Positions 5,612-12,144 of a DNA stretch of 12,144 nt are shown here, in pieces (within the stretch, counting starts at the first letter, position 1; each line of letters opens with the position of its first letter). Both the position numbers and the translations under genes were made by a program. Below the pieces are notes generated by a model. The model was given only the letters and a program-made list of their open reading frames with translations, made no database searches and was not told where the DNA came from. The stretch is from Alphaproteobacteria bacterium (lineage in GTDB: Bacteria; Pseudomonadota; Alphaproteobacteria; Sphingomonadales; Emcibacteraceae), in assembly GCA_030432815.1 (NCBI GenBank), contig JAUILB010000060.1, forward strand, positions 1 to 12,144, written 5' to 3'.

Positions 5612-6259
5612 CTAATCTTTCTTTTTCGATTTAGATTTTGAAGCAGGTTTTTTCTTTGTTTTTGGTTTTTTGTCATCAGCTTTACTTTTTTCCTCTGCAT
5701 CTTTACCTTTTTCTTCCACATCTTTCCAATGATCAGGGAATAAATGAGCGTGAGCTTTGTTCACGGCATCACTAATACCACGCATCGCTGTCATGAGATT
5801 TTCCATTTGGAAGCCTACCCCACGGTAAACAAAAACTTTACTCTTAATATCGAAAGAGCGCAGAATATGTTCCATCATAACATCTTTGTGTTCACTAGTG
5901 GCCAGATCACCAATGTAATCAGCAAGTATATATTTACCTTTTGATTTTTTAACCCAGTCTTCGATTTTTTCGTCACTAAAGTCAAAAAGAGTTTGTATAT
6001 CTTTGTTATTAAGAGGATGTTCGTCAGGAATACCCAGAAATGTTCTAAGTTCGTCTGAGCGAGCTTTTCCTACCTTGCGCGGTGCCCATAACATACGGGA
6101 AACTTGAGATGCTGAAACGAAGATTGACTGCAGTGCCATGAATGCACCTGTGTTATTACCTTTTTCAAGTGCCTGATTTAAAATACCAACATTACCCTCG
6201 ATATAGGTAAACTGGTTTCTGATCTCGTAGATATGCAATCCAACTCTATTGAGGTCCAT
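5612..6259 (-). CDS. Uncharacterised helical protein with lysine-rich tail
   Basis: A 215-residue soluble protein with no signal or membrane helix; I cannot name it. Residues 1-178 are mostly helical: MDLNRVGLHIYEIRNQFTYIEGNVGILNQALE, then MLWAPRKVGKARSDELRTFLGIPDEHPL (57-82), EKIEDWVKKS and SKVFVYRGVGFQMENLM (140-155). The order recalls a family of unnamed HEPN-like proteins that carry an RNHFEH-like motif after the SPL segment; here that place reads DIQTLFDF, so an RNase-type RxxxxH site is absent. This resemblance is from memory and uncertain. Residues 179-215 are a low-complexity tail with 16 lysines in 37, including a two-fold heptad repeat (KDVEEKG, KDAEEKS) and KPKTKKKPASKSKSKKKD, suggesting nucleic-acid or polyanion binding. 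GGAAGGA five nt before the ATG is a strong ribosome site. It follows the SCP2 gene after 56 bp. Confidence 0.78.
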   Translation of the reverse strand: MDLNRVGLHIYEIRNQFTYIEGNVGILNQALEKGNNTGAFMALQSIFVSASQVSRMLWAPRKVGKARSDELRTFLGIPDEHPLNNKDIQTLFDFSDEKIEDWVKKSKGKYILADYIGDLATSEHKDVMMEHILRSFDIKSKVFVYRGVGFQMENLMTAMRGISDAVNKAHAHLFPDHWKDVEEKGKDAEEKSKADDKKPKTKKKPASKSKSKKKD

Positions 6260-6315
6260 GATGGTCCTTCCTCTTTATTTATACGACTCTCTTAAATGTG
6301 GGGTTTTATATATCC

Positions 6316-6615
6316 TTAATCGAATATCTCGGCAAGCTTTAAAGCAAGCCCCATATCCCCGTCAATTTTGAGTTTTCCCATCATAAAGGCCATTTGCGGA
6401 TTGAGCGATCCATCGAGAAGGCCTTCGAAATTGTCTGATGACAGTACGAATGTTACATCAGCTTCAAGGTCTTCATTTGTTACAACAGGAGGAGACGTAG
6501 AAGCGTCTACATGGATTATTCCGTCGTCTGTTAAATCGAATTTAATTTTTTTGTTTAAATCTGCTGCTTCAGCAGTTTTTTCAGTGACGAGGGCTGTATA
6601 TTGTTCCAATGACAT
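6316..6615 (-). CDS. SCP2 sterol-carrier-type lipid-binding protein
   Basis: A 99-residue stand-alone SCP2 domain, a small fold with a hydrophobic tunnel that binds fatty acids, sterol-like or isoprenoid lipids. Signature features are IKFDLTDDGIIHVDA near the N terminus, EADVTFVLSSDNFEGLLDGSLNPQMAFMMGKLKIDGDMGLALKL, and a short hydrophobic end (AEIFD). There is no signal peptide, so it is cytosolic. The ligand is unknown; bacterial SCP2 domains such as those of UbiJ and UbiT act in ubiquinone synthesis, but this short form is not clearly one of those. AAAGGAA about 6 nt before the ATG sets the start. A perfect TATAAT on the minus strand and a CRP-like dyad lie just upstream. Confidence 0.92.
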   Translation of the reverse strand: MSLEQYTALVTEKTAEAADLNKKIKFDLTDDGIIHVDASTSPPVVTNEDLEADVTFVLSSDNFEGLLDGSLNPQMAFMMGKLKIDGDMGLALKLAEIFD

Positions 6616-6634
6616 TTGAATTCCTTTAATATTT

Positions 6635-6653
6635 AATGTGAATACATCACATT
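6635..6653. promoter_or_regulatory. CRP-like operator dyad over predicted SCP2 transcription start
   Basis: AATGTGA (6635-6641) and TCACATT (6647-6653) form a perfect 7-bp inverted repeat separated by 5 bp. The half-sites match the CRP-family core TGTGA/TCACA, but the classical spacer is 6 bp. Its centre (6644) coincides with the start predicted from the -10 at 6651-6656, a position expected of a repressor site. Regulator identity is unknown. Confidence 0.5.
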
Positions 6654-6678
6654 ATATCGTTTCATAAAAATAGTTAAA
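6651..6678 (-). promoter_or_regulatory. Predicted promoter of the SCP2 gene
   Basis: On the minus strand TATAAT (complement of 6651-6656) is perfect. TTTAAC (6673-6678) lies 16 bp upstream but matches only 3 of 6 -35 positions, so an activator or extended contacts may be needed. The start falls near 6644, giving a leader of about 28 nt that contains the AAAGGAA ribosome site. Confidence 0.5.
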
Positions 6679-7470
6679 TTACCAATGGTTTCGGAGCTCG
6701 CGCAGGGCAAGGAAAACCTCTTTTTGTGTTGGGTTTTCGGATAAATCAGGAAAATGTTTCCTTAAGTTCTCAATGACTGAACGGTTAGTAAGTCGCAAAA
6801 ATGTGTTTATTTTGCGCTCGTCTTTCATCGACGATACGTATGCATTATGGGGGTTTTGCTGTTCGAGATTTCCAAGAAATATTTTGGCTGTTTCATTGTC
6901 TGGTTCACGGTCAATTGTGAATTCCAGATTATTTATCATATAATCGTGCCCAGGGTATATTAGTGTATTTTCCGGGAGTAAGGACAGCTGGCGGTTAAAC
7001 GTATCATATAATTTTTCAGGATTACCCCCCAGTTTGCAATGCCCTACGCCAGCATTAAACATAGTATCCCCGCAGAAAAGGGCGGGCATGTCATCATCCG
7101 TTAACAGGCAGATGTGACTATCAGTATGGCCCGGCGTATCCAGGGCACGTAGTGAAACACTTGTTCCTACATTAACGATATCACCTGCTTTAAGGCCAAC
7201 ATCCACGTCAGGGATTTTACCCTGCGCACCATTATGTGCATAAATTACGGCACCGGTTTTTTCCTTCATTTCTGTATTACCGTCTATATGATCCCAATGT
7301 TCATGAGTGTTGAGGATTTTGGTAATTTTAAAACCATTAGCTTTCGCTTCATGCATACAACGTTCAACATCCAACGGATCAATAACCATGGCTTCTCCGG
7401 TCATTTCACAGGCTATAAGATAGTGAAAATTACGAAGCCGATTATCTGCATAGAGTTGTTTAACAATCAT
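6679..7470 (-). CDS. gloB: Glyoxalase II-type hydroxyacylglutathione hydrolase (metallo-beta-lactamase fold)
   Basis: A 263-residue cytosolic metallohydrolase that should hydrolyse S-D-lactoylglutathione to lactate and glutathione, the second step of methylglyoxal detoxification. The two-metal site is complete: THEHWDH (His56, His58, Asp60, His61), His115 in TPGHTDSH, Asp135 in FCGDTMF and His175 in YPGHDY. The C-terminal part has the HAGH_C-like KDERKINTFLRLTN, which in family members contacts glutathione and supports glyoxalase II over generic beta-lactamase-fold enzymes. Length agrees with the usual 250-260. The start has a weak ribosome site (GGTA about 8 nt upstream). The gene begins 18 bp after the histidine kinase stop codon, so the two are probably one transcript and may be translationally linked. 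No glyoxalase I gene is in the window. Confidence 0.9.
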   Translation of the reverse strand: MIVKQLYADNRLRNFHYLIACEMTGEAMVIDPLDVERCMHEAKANGFKITKILNTHEHWDHIDGNTEMKEKTGAVIYAHNGAQGKIPDVDVGLKAGDIVNVGTSVSLRALDTPGHTDSHICLLTDDDMPALFCGDTMFNAGVGHCKLGGNPEKLYDTFNRQLSLLPENTLIYPGHDYMINNLEFTIDREPDNETAKIFLGNLEQQNPHNAYVSSMKDERKINTFLRLTNRSVIENLRKHFPDLSENPTQKEVFLALRELRNHW

Positions 7471-7488
7471 GCTTATGTACCGTATATT

Positions 7489-8649
7489 TTAATCGTGATA
7501 GAGCAAACGGCTTTTGGGAAGGTTAAGGTTTATTTTAGAGCCTTCATTTGGTGCGCTTATAATAGAAAGACTTCCGTCATGCTTCTCAATTAGTTTTTTT
7601 ACGTAAGAAATACCAAAACCAATACCCGTGCACGGATCAGAATAAATGTTATCGAGTTGTGTATCGTTACTAAATGCTTTGCTAATTTCCTGTGGTGTCA
7701 TACCTTTACCATTATCAGCGCAGCTGATAACGGCATTTCCCGCACCGTCAGCATAAAGGCTGACGGTTATTTTGCCATCAGGCGAAGTGAATTTTACTGC
7801 ATTGTCGATTACACTTTCGATCGACTTTTTGAGCCGGGTCCGATCGCCGTAAAAATCAGGGAAATTAAGTATATAAGAAACTTCAACCCTGACATTCTTC
7901 TTCATCGTTTCTTCTTTAAATTTATTTACACATTCTTTAAGTAAAGTAATTAAATCAAAGGTTTCTTCGTGAAGTTCAAATTCAGTTGTTTCCAGCTCTT
8001 TTAATTCCAAGAGACTGTCGATAAGACTTAAAAGTTCCTGACCGGCACCATGAATATCTGAAGCATATTCCTTATATGTATTTTTTCCGATGGGGCCCAG
8101 CATTTCAGTCATAATGACTTCTGAATAGCCTAGAATACCATTTAAAGGTGTTCTGAAATTATGATGCATCGCGGCAAGAAGTTTTTGCTTTATATCCCGT
8201 GCGGCATCATCTTTTAGCTGAGTATTGTCCTTGTTCATTCTGAAGACACAGATAAATCGGGACGAGGTAACATCACCATTATATGGCCGTACCGTCATAT
8301 TCATATTAAGTATTTGCCCGTTTGCTGAAATGAAATCACAGTGAATAAAAGCTGATTTTCGATTTTTTAATGCATCATAGATGATGTGTTGTTCAAAATT
8401 CTCATGGAAAAAATTAAATAGTGGTTTGTTTCTAACATCATGAAAAGAAAATCCGGTTATCATTTCGAAATGATAATTTATATCATTGATGACGGGAATG
8501 TCTTTTTCTGTGTCTATGCTAAGCAGGATTATCGCGTCGCTTACTTCATTGAAAACTACATTGAAGAGACCGTTTTCATCAATATATCTCGGATGTTTGG
8601 AGATATTTTGGGCGGAAGAATCTTCGCTAATTTCATAAGAAGCATCCAT
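7489..8649 (-). CDS. Cytoplasmic PAS-HisKA-HATPase histidine kinase, orphan
   Basis: A 386-residue sensor kinase without membrane helices. A PAS-like domain covers about 25-138 (FNEVSDAIILLSID, FEMITGFSFHDVRNKPL, RFICVFR). The HisKA helix contains AAMHHNFRTPLNGILGYSEVI with phospho-acceptor His163; the next residue is Asn164 instead of the usual Glu or Asp. Then LGPIGKNTYKEYASDIHGAGQELLSLIDSLLELKELE resembles the alphaproteobacterial PleC/DivJ/PdhS-like dimerisation helix. The ATPase domain has an N box (IDNAVKFT, Asn283), G1 box ADNGKGM (312-317), and G2 box TGIGFGISYVKKLIEKHDG. ATP binding therefore looks intact. No response regulator is adjacent, and the substrate and signal are unknown. 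The ribosome site is weak (GGAT about 13 nt upstream). gloB follows after 18 bp, hinting at shared expression. Confidence 0.92.
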   Translation of the reverse strand: MDASYEISEDSSAQNISKHPRYIDENGLFNVVFNEVSDAIILLSIDTEKDIPVINDINYHFEMITGFSFHDVRNKPLFNFFHENFEQHIIYDALKNRKSAFIHCDFISANGQILNMNMTVRPYNGDVTSSRFICVFRMNKDNTQLKDDAARDIKQKLLAAMHHNFRTPLNGILGYSEVIMTEMLGPIGKNTYKEYASDIHGAGQELLSLIDSLLELKELETTEFELHEETFDLITLLKECVNKFKEETMKKNVRVEVSYILNFPDFYGDRTRLKKSIESVIDNAVKFTSPDGKITVSLYADGAGNAVISCADNGKGMTPQEISKAFSNDTQLDNIYSDPCTGIGFGISYVKKLIEKHDGSLSIISAPNEGSKINLNLPKSRLLYHD

Positions 8650-8711
8650 GCTTACTAGATATCCAGAAACGTTAAATACATAATATTTTTGATTTATTTC
8701 AAATCAGTTAT

Positions 8712-8734
8712 CGAATCATCCCCTATCTGATTCG
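8712..8734. repeat. Inverted repeat upstream of the histidine kinase gene
   Basis: CGAATCA (8712-8718) and TGATTCG (8728-8734) are perfect 7-bp complements separated by 9 bp, centred about 74 bp before the kinase ATG. No T-tract follows on either strand, so it is not an intrinsic terminator. A TTGACC hexamer on the minus strand lies immediately upstream, so a regulator-binding site is plausible. I could not define a full promoter: TATTAT nearer the gene lacks a good -35. This 179-bp gap also holds the tadC-side terminator and a CAGGATATCCTG palindrome at 8801-8812. Confidence 0.4.
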
Positions 8735-8744
8735 CGAGGTCAAC

Positions 8745-8768
8745 AAAAAAAATTAACTTTTTGTTAAC
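8745..8768 (-). terminator. Possible AT-rich intrinsic terminator of the tad operon
   Basis: On the minus strand TTAAC (complement of 8763-8767) and GTTAA (complement of 8753-8757) form a stem around AAAAA. The stem is extended by a G-T pair and an A-T pair and followed by a run of eight T (complement of 8745-8752). The stem is weak in GC, but the T-tract is long and the position, about 60 bp beyond the tadC stop codon, fits. Confidence 0.45.
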
Positions 8769-8828
8769 TATTGCCAGAGAATAACTTTTCTATCTAATTT
8801 CAGGATATCCTGTATGTAAAGGATTGCT

Positions 8829-9812
8829 CTAAATACCACCATTAATGAACTTGTCATTAATCTGACATGTAGCTGGCCCCATCAACACAATAAACAGTGT
8901 AGGTAATATAAACAGAATTAGAGGGATTGTCATGACAGCGGGAAGGCGCGCGGCTTTTTCCTCGGCTTTCATGAATCTCTCGTTTCTAAATTCTTCAGAT
9001 AGCACACGAAGAGAGTGAGCAAGCGGTGTACCATATTTTTCCGATTGTATTAGTGTTGCCGTAACAGCCTTGATTGACGGTAGTGAAACGCGGTTTGCAA
9101 GATTTTGAAGTGCTATTCTACGTTCAGGTAAAAATCCCAACTCGATCGCAGTAAGGTTAAATTCATCACAAAGATCCGGGCTGGACTGCCCCATTTCGTT
9201 TACAACCCGTGTCATTGCAGCGTCCAGTGTTAGGCCCGCTTCGGCACATATTACCAGCAAATCAAGCATATCCGGCAGCGAATTCTGCATTTTCAGGTTT
9301 CGTTTTTGAGTAACATTAGAGAGAAAGATTTCCGGGGAATATGAAGCGAGAAGTGCTGAGCCAATAATGGCAAGCAATTGTTGCGCTGTATTCAGATTAA
9401 ACATTCCAAATCCATAAATCATCACTATAGCAACAAGGCTGATAATTACCGGAAGTACAAGTTTGAAAAACAAAAATATAACAAGTGCTTCTTTATTGCG
9501 GTAGCCTGCTTGTGTCAGCTTTAACTGAAACTTATCGGCCTGCTCATTTTTTAGTAAATTAAAACTGTTTACCAAACTGTGCATAAGGCCGACATGTTTT
9601 TTGGTTTTTAAAGTCTGGCGGCGTTTAACGGGAGCGACATAGCCGCGTTTCAGATCGGATCTGCGTTCCTGAAGCGCTTTAATACGGCCATCCATCCCGT
9701 CTTTGATAATTCCGGTACTCCAAATAGCCATCATCACAAGGAATGCTGATGCGGCTGCTAGTAATGTAATGACGTCTTCGCCTGTTATGCCGTCAGGTAA
9801 AAATTGTTCCAT
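8829..9812 (-). CDS. tadC: TadC, Tad/Flp pilus inner-membrane platform protein
   Basis: A 327-residue membrane protein of the type II secretion F (T2SSF) family. With TadB it forms the inner-membrane platform on which the TadA ATPase drives Flp pilus assembly. One helix lies at about 14-33 (VITLLAAASAFLVMMAIWS). A basic cytoplasmic segment follows, with two helices at about 108-130 and 140-160. The T2SSF domain starts at LPDMLDLLVICAEAGLTLDAAM and runs to LRVLSEEFRNERFMKAEEKAARLP, and the last helix is IPLILFILPTLFIVLMG. Its length and the DLLVICAEAGL motif distinguish TadC from TadB. The start lies 1 bp after the tadB stop codon with only a weak GAG ribosome site, so coupling to tadB translation is likely. 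It appears to be the last gene of the operon in this region. Confidence 0.92.
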   Translation of the reverse strand: MEQFLPDGITGEDVITLLAAASAFLVMMAIWSTGIIKDGMDGRIKALQERRSDLKRGYVAPVKRRQTLKTKKHVGLMHSLVNSFNLLKNEQADKFQLKLTQAGYRNKEALVIFLFFKLVLPVIISLVAIVMIYGFGMFNLNTAQQLLAIIGSALLASYSPEIFLSNVTQKRNLKMQNSLPDMLDLLVICAEAGLTLDAAMTRVVNEMGQSSPDLCDEFNLTAIELGFLPERRIALQNLANRVSLPSIKAVTATLIQSEKYGTPLAHSLRVLSEEFRNERFMKAEEKAARLPAVMTIPLILFILPTLFIVLMGPATCQINDKFINGGI

Positions 9813-9813
9813 T

Positions 9814-10791
9814 TTATGTCTCGAAATTAATCAGTTTTTTAATGATGTACATACCGAAGCTCATCCATATAAATCCGACGAGGAGCGCCAATTGTCCGCG
9901 AGGGTCAGTGAACATCACACTCATATAGTCAAAATTGAGCGCCGAAATAACACCTAACATTATAAACGGCAGTGCGCCGATGATAGCGGCACTGGCCTTA
10001 CCCTCTGATGACATTGCCTTGATTTTCAGCTTTAGTTGGGCACGTCCGCGAAGAATACTTGACAGGTTCGCCAGGGTTTCAGCCAGGTTGCCACCGGTTT
10101 CCTGCTGAACGGATATACAAATTACGAAAAATTTAAATTCGGGTGTATCCAGTTTCTCGGATGCCTGCCAGAGTGCTTCGTCTATGGTCTTACCTAATCG
10201 GATTTCATCAGAAATGGTTTTAAATTCCACTGCAATTGGGTTTTCCATCTCTTGTGCTACGGCCTGTATAGATTCTGTGACAGGAAGGCCGGCTTTTAGT
10301 CCGCGAACAATAAGATCAATTGCTTCCGGGAATTGGGTGGTGAATTTTTCCAATCTCTTGCTAATTGTCATATTGACCCAAAGGTGAGGTAATAATAACC
10401 CAGCTGCCATACCAACAGCAACACAGGGAACAAATGATAAGTCCGTCACCAGAAGCAAGAGGGTTGTTGCTATAACGCTTATGATTATATTGGAACTGAT
10501 ATAATGCTTAAATGAAATATCAAGGCCTGTTTTGCGAAGCCTTTTACGAAGTTGGTCTTTTTTAGGGATGATGCCATCAAAGATCGATTTTTCTTCTTTT
10601 TTAAAGAGCGCTCTTTTTTGTTGTTCCATAAGCGCTTCTTTGTTTCTACGTCCTTTAATTTTTTGCAGACGTTCTTTCATAACTTTATTTGCTTTACCAA
10701 ATATGCTCATGGCAAAAATGACACAAACGAATAAAATAATGATCGCTGTGAACACGCCAAACATAAGGATATTAGGGTTACTGACAATCAT
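9814..10791 (-). CDS. tadB: TadB, Tad/Flp pilus inner-membrane platform protein
   Basis: A 325-residue T2SSF-family protein, partner of TadC. An N-terminal helix (about 8-30, LMFGVFTAIIILFVCVIFAM) is followed by a Lys/Arg-rich cytoplasmic stretch with many KKE and KRL groups. Two helices cover about 98-140. The T2SSF core begins TTQFPEAIDLIVRGLKAGLPVTESI and continues through SDEIRLGKTIDEALWQASEKL, VQQETGGNLAETLANLSSILR and a basic QLKLKIKAMSSEGK. The last two helices are near 268-290 and 298-320. The RGLKAG and QQETGGNL motifs are typical of TadB/CpaG. Its AGGA ribosome site overlaps the tadA TAG stop codon, 9 nt before the ATG, which indicates tight coupling with tadA. Confidence 0.93.
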   Translation of the reverse strand: MIVSNPNILMFGVFTAIIILFVCVIFAMSIFGKANKVMKERLQKIKGRRNKEALMEQQKRALFKKEEKSIFDGIIPKKDQLRKRLRKTGLDISFKHYISSNIIISVIATTLLLLVTDLSFVPCVAVGMAAGLLLPHLWVNMTISKRLEKFTTQFPEAIDLIVRGLKAGLPVTESIQAVAQEMENPIAVEFKTISDEIRLGKTIDEALWQASEKLDTPEFKFFVICISVQQETGGNLAETLANLSSILRGRAQLKLKIKAMSSEGKASAAIIGALPFIMLGVISALNFDYMSVMFTDPRGQLALLVGFIWMSFGMYIIKKLINFET

Positions 10792-10801
10792 GATAATATT
10801 C

Positions 10802-12144
10802 CTACAAGGCTTCCATCAAAGCACGGTCAAGGCCGTAATATTTGGCTTTTTCAATAAAATTCGGGCGAAGTCCGGTTGGTCTGAAGTGTCCAAGCAAGTT
10901 ACCTTCAGAATCTTCACCGGTGAATTCGTACAAGAACAGTTCCTGTGTCGTGATAACATCACCTTCCATACCAACTACTTCGGTAACAGATGCACAGCGC
11001 CTACCACCATCGCGCATACGTGATACCTGAACAATCAGGTCCACAGCGCCGGCGATTTGTTCCCGTACCGCTTTTTGCGGGAGTTTCAGATCAGCCATAC
11101 CTATCATATTTTCCATACGTGTTAATGCTTCGCGCGGGTTATTCGCATGAAGAGTACACATTGAACCATCGTGCCCTGTGTTCATCGCCTGTAGAACATC
11201 GAATGCTTCAGGGCCACGCACCTCACCAAGAATTATGCGATCCGGGCGCATCCGTAGAGCGTTTTTAACCAGATCGCGCATAGAAATCTCACCTTTACCC
11301 TCAAGGTTGGCAGGTCTGGTTTCCAATCTCACCACATGTGGTTGCTGCATCTGAAGCTCGGCCGTATCCTCAATAGTCACAACACGTTCACCAACATCAA
11401 TCATGCGTGAAAGGGCGTTAAGCATTGTTGTCTTACCTGAACCAGTACCGCCGGAGATCAGAATATTTAACCGGCTTGCTGCTGAAATTTTAAGTACAGT
11501 TGCCATCTTGGGTGACATACTGCCAAAGTCTATCATTTTATCGATAGTGATTTTCTGACGGGCAAATTTACGGATTGAAATCGATGCACCATCAATAGCC
11601 AATGGTGGAATAATGATGTTCACACGACTGCCATCCTTAAGGCGGGCATCACATATTGGTGTTGTTTCATCAACCCGACGGCCCACGGCGTTAACGATCC
11701 TGGTACAAATATTCATCAGATGCTGGTCATCACGGAATGTTACGTCGGATAGCTGGATTTTACCTGATTTTTCGATATAAATCTGTTTTGGGCCGTTGAC
11801 CATTATTTCTGTTATATCTTCACTTTCCAGAAGTGGCTCAAGAGGTCCAAGCCCCAACATATCATTGAGAAGCATGTTTACCAGTTCACGCTGCTCACGC
11901 AGGTTAAGATTGATTTTTTCCTGCGCCATAAGTTCATTAACAGCTTCACTGACCTGGTCCGCCAGATCAGAACGGTCCATTTCATTGGCAGCTGTTGCAT
12001 CAATATATTCTAAAAGTAACGGTTGCAGACGATCTTTTGCGTTTATTATGCTTTCTTTGCTAGCAAGTTGATCTTTTTCTTCTTTGTCTCTTTTAGTTTT
12101 TGCATTGCTTGGAGCGATTGACCTTTCTTTTTTTTCTACCGGTG
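10802..12144 (-). CDS. tadA: TadA/CpaF secretion ATPase, start beyond the window
   Basis: This hexameric ATPase energises Flp pilus assembly from the cytoplasmic side. The frame stays open to the right edge, so at least 446 residues are present and the true start lies outside. ATG 11980 is internal, since homologues carry the conserved segment before it (here RLQPLLLEYIDATAANEM). The visible N terminus is rich in Lys and Glu, typical of the variable CpaF linker. Catalytic motifs are complete: Walker A GGTGSGKTT (coding bases 11426-11452), the Asp box VVTIEDTAELQ, Walker B RPDRIILGEVRGPEAFDVLQAMNTGHDG and the His box CTLHANNPREAL. LGLGPLEPLLESEDITEIMVNGP is the CpaF-type N-domain signature. 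tadB starts 10 bp downstream and tadC follows, the usual order. Upstream pilus genes are presumably beyond the edge. Confidence 0.96.
   Translation of the reverse strand, partial: PVEKKERSIAPSNAKTKRDKEEKDQLASKESIINAKDRLQPLLLEYIDATAANEMDRSDLADQVSEAVNELMAQEKINLNLREQRELVNMLLNDMLGLGPLEPLLESEDITEIMVNGPKQIYIEKSGKIQLSDVTFRDDQHLMNICTRIVNAVGRRVDETTPICDARLKDGSRVNIIIPPLAIDGASISIRKFARQKITIDKMIDFGSMSPKMATVLKISAASRLNILISGGTGSGKTTMLNALSRMIDVGERVVTIEDTAELQMQQPHVVRLETRPANLEGKGEISMRDLVKNALRMRPDRIILGEVRGPEAFDVLQAMNTGHDGSMCTLHANNPREALTRMENMIGMADLKLPQKAVREQIAGAVDLIVQVSRMRDGGRRCASVTEVVGMEGDVITTQELFLYEFTGEDSEGNLLGHFRPTGLRPNFIEKAKYYGLDRALMEAL

Noticed and set aside
5684..5725. 21-bp imperfect direct repeat as a DNA element
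   Set aside because: It is explained by the coding of two KDxEEK heptads in the lysine-rich tail.
8801..8812. CAGGATATCCTG palindrome after tadC as a terminator
   Set aside because: Perfect 12-bp palindrome, but it has no loop and no T-tract on either strand; the AT-rich hairpin at 8745-8768 is the better candidate.
10532..11023. 163-residue plus-strand open frame across tadB and tadA
   Set aside because: It is antisense to two clearly conserved genes, has no recognisable motif and no ribosome site that I can see; a frame shadow.
11978..11980. ATG 11980 as the tadA start
   Set aside because: The frame remains open to the window edge, conserved CpaF sequence precedes it and there is no Shine-Dalgarno.
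1..12144. Defence island, mobile element, CRISPR or tRNA
   Set aside because: No repeat array, transposase, integrase, restriction or toxin-antitoxin motif, and no tRNA-like cloverleaf was recognised; most genes are housekeeping, pilus or signalling genes.

Overview
The window looks like a chromosomal segment of an AT-leaning alphaproteobacterium (GC roughly low 40s % by eye, not counted). The main evidence is the pairing of a COQ9-family gene with a short bS21 gene beginning MQVIVRDNNVDQAL, a DUF465 (YdcH-like) gene, a purE-purK pair, a PAS/HisKA kinase of the alphaproteobacterial cytoplasmic type, and a CpaF/TadA-TadB-TadC cluster. A lineage such as Kordiimonadales, Emcibacterales or Sneathiellales would fit, but that is a guess. 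I see no insertion sequence, phage gene, CRISPR array, tRNA or rRNA.

Layout, left to right. (1) Positions 1-701, plus strand: the 3' part of ubiX (flavin prenyltransferase, ubiquinone pathway) and a DUF465 gene. (2) 703-1443, minus strand: a cytoplasmic GGDEF diguanylate cyclase ending 1 bp from the DUF465 gene. (3) 1444-1660: a divergent promoter region. (4) 1661-3235, plus strand: purE-purK, the two-enzyme carboxylation step of purine synthesis. (5) 3232-3891, minus strand: coq9, whose stop codon overlaps that of purK. (6) 4063-4331, plus strand: rpsU and its terminator. A strong promoter-like sequence is embedded in that terminator and points at an uncharacterised lipoprotein gene (4332-4991). 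(7) 4970-5149, minus strand: a 59-residue unknown protein overlapping the lipoprotein gene tail to tail; then 5264-5560, plus strand, a small two-helix membrane protein. A 34-bp perfect palindrome (5558-5591) acts as a shared terminator. (8) 5612-8649, minus strand: histidine kinase then gloB-type glyoxalase II, probably one unit, followed by an SCP2 protein and an unknown helical protein with a lysine-rich tail. (9) 8829-12144, minus strand: tadA (start beyond the window), tadB and tadC, the motor and inner-membrane platform of a Flp/Tad pilus.

Most of the content is housekeeping (purines, ubiquinone, ribosome, methylglyoxal detoxification) plus surface and signalling functions: Tad pilus, c-di-GMP synthase and an orphan kinase. 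These could be linked in surface attachment, but the sequence does not prove it. No clearly new multi-gene system is visible. The less ordinary items are the promoter inside the rpsU terminator, the uncharacterised Cys-His-Asp lipoprotein, the lysine-tailed helical protein, the kinase with Asn next to its phospho-His, and a CRP-box-like dyad over the predicted SCP2 transcription start.
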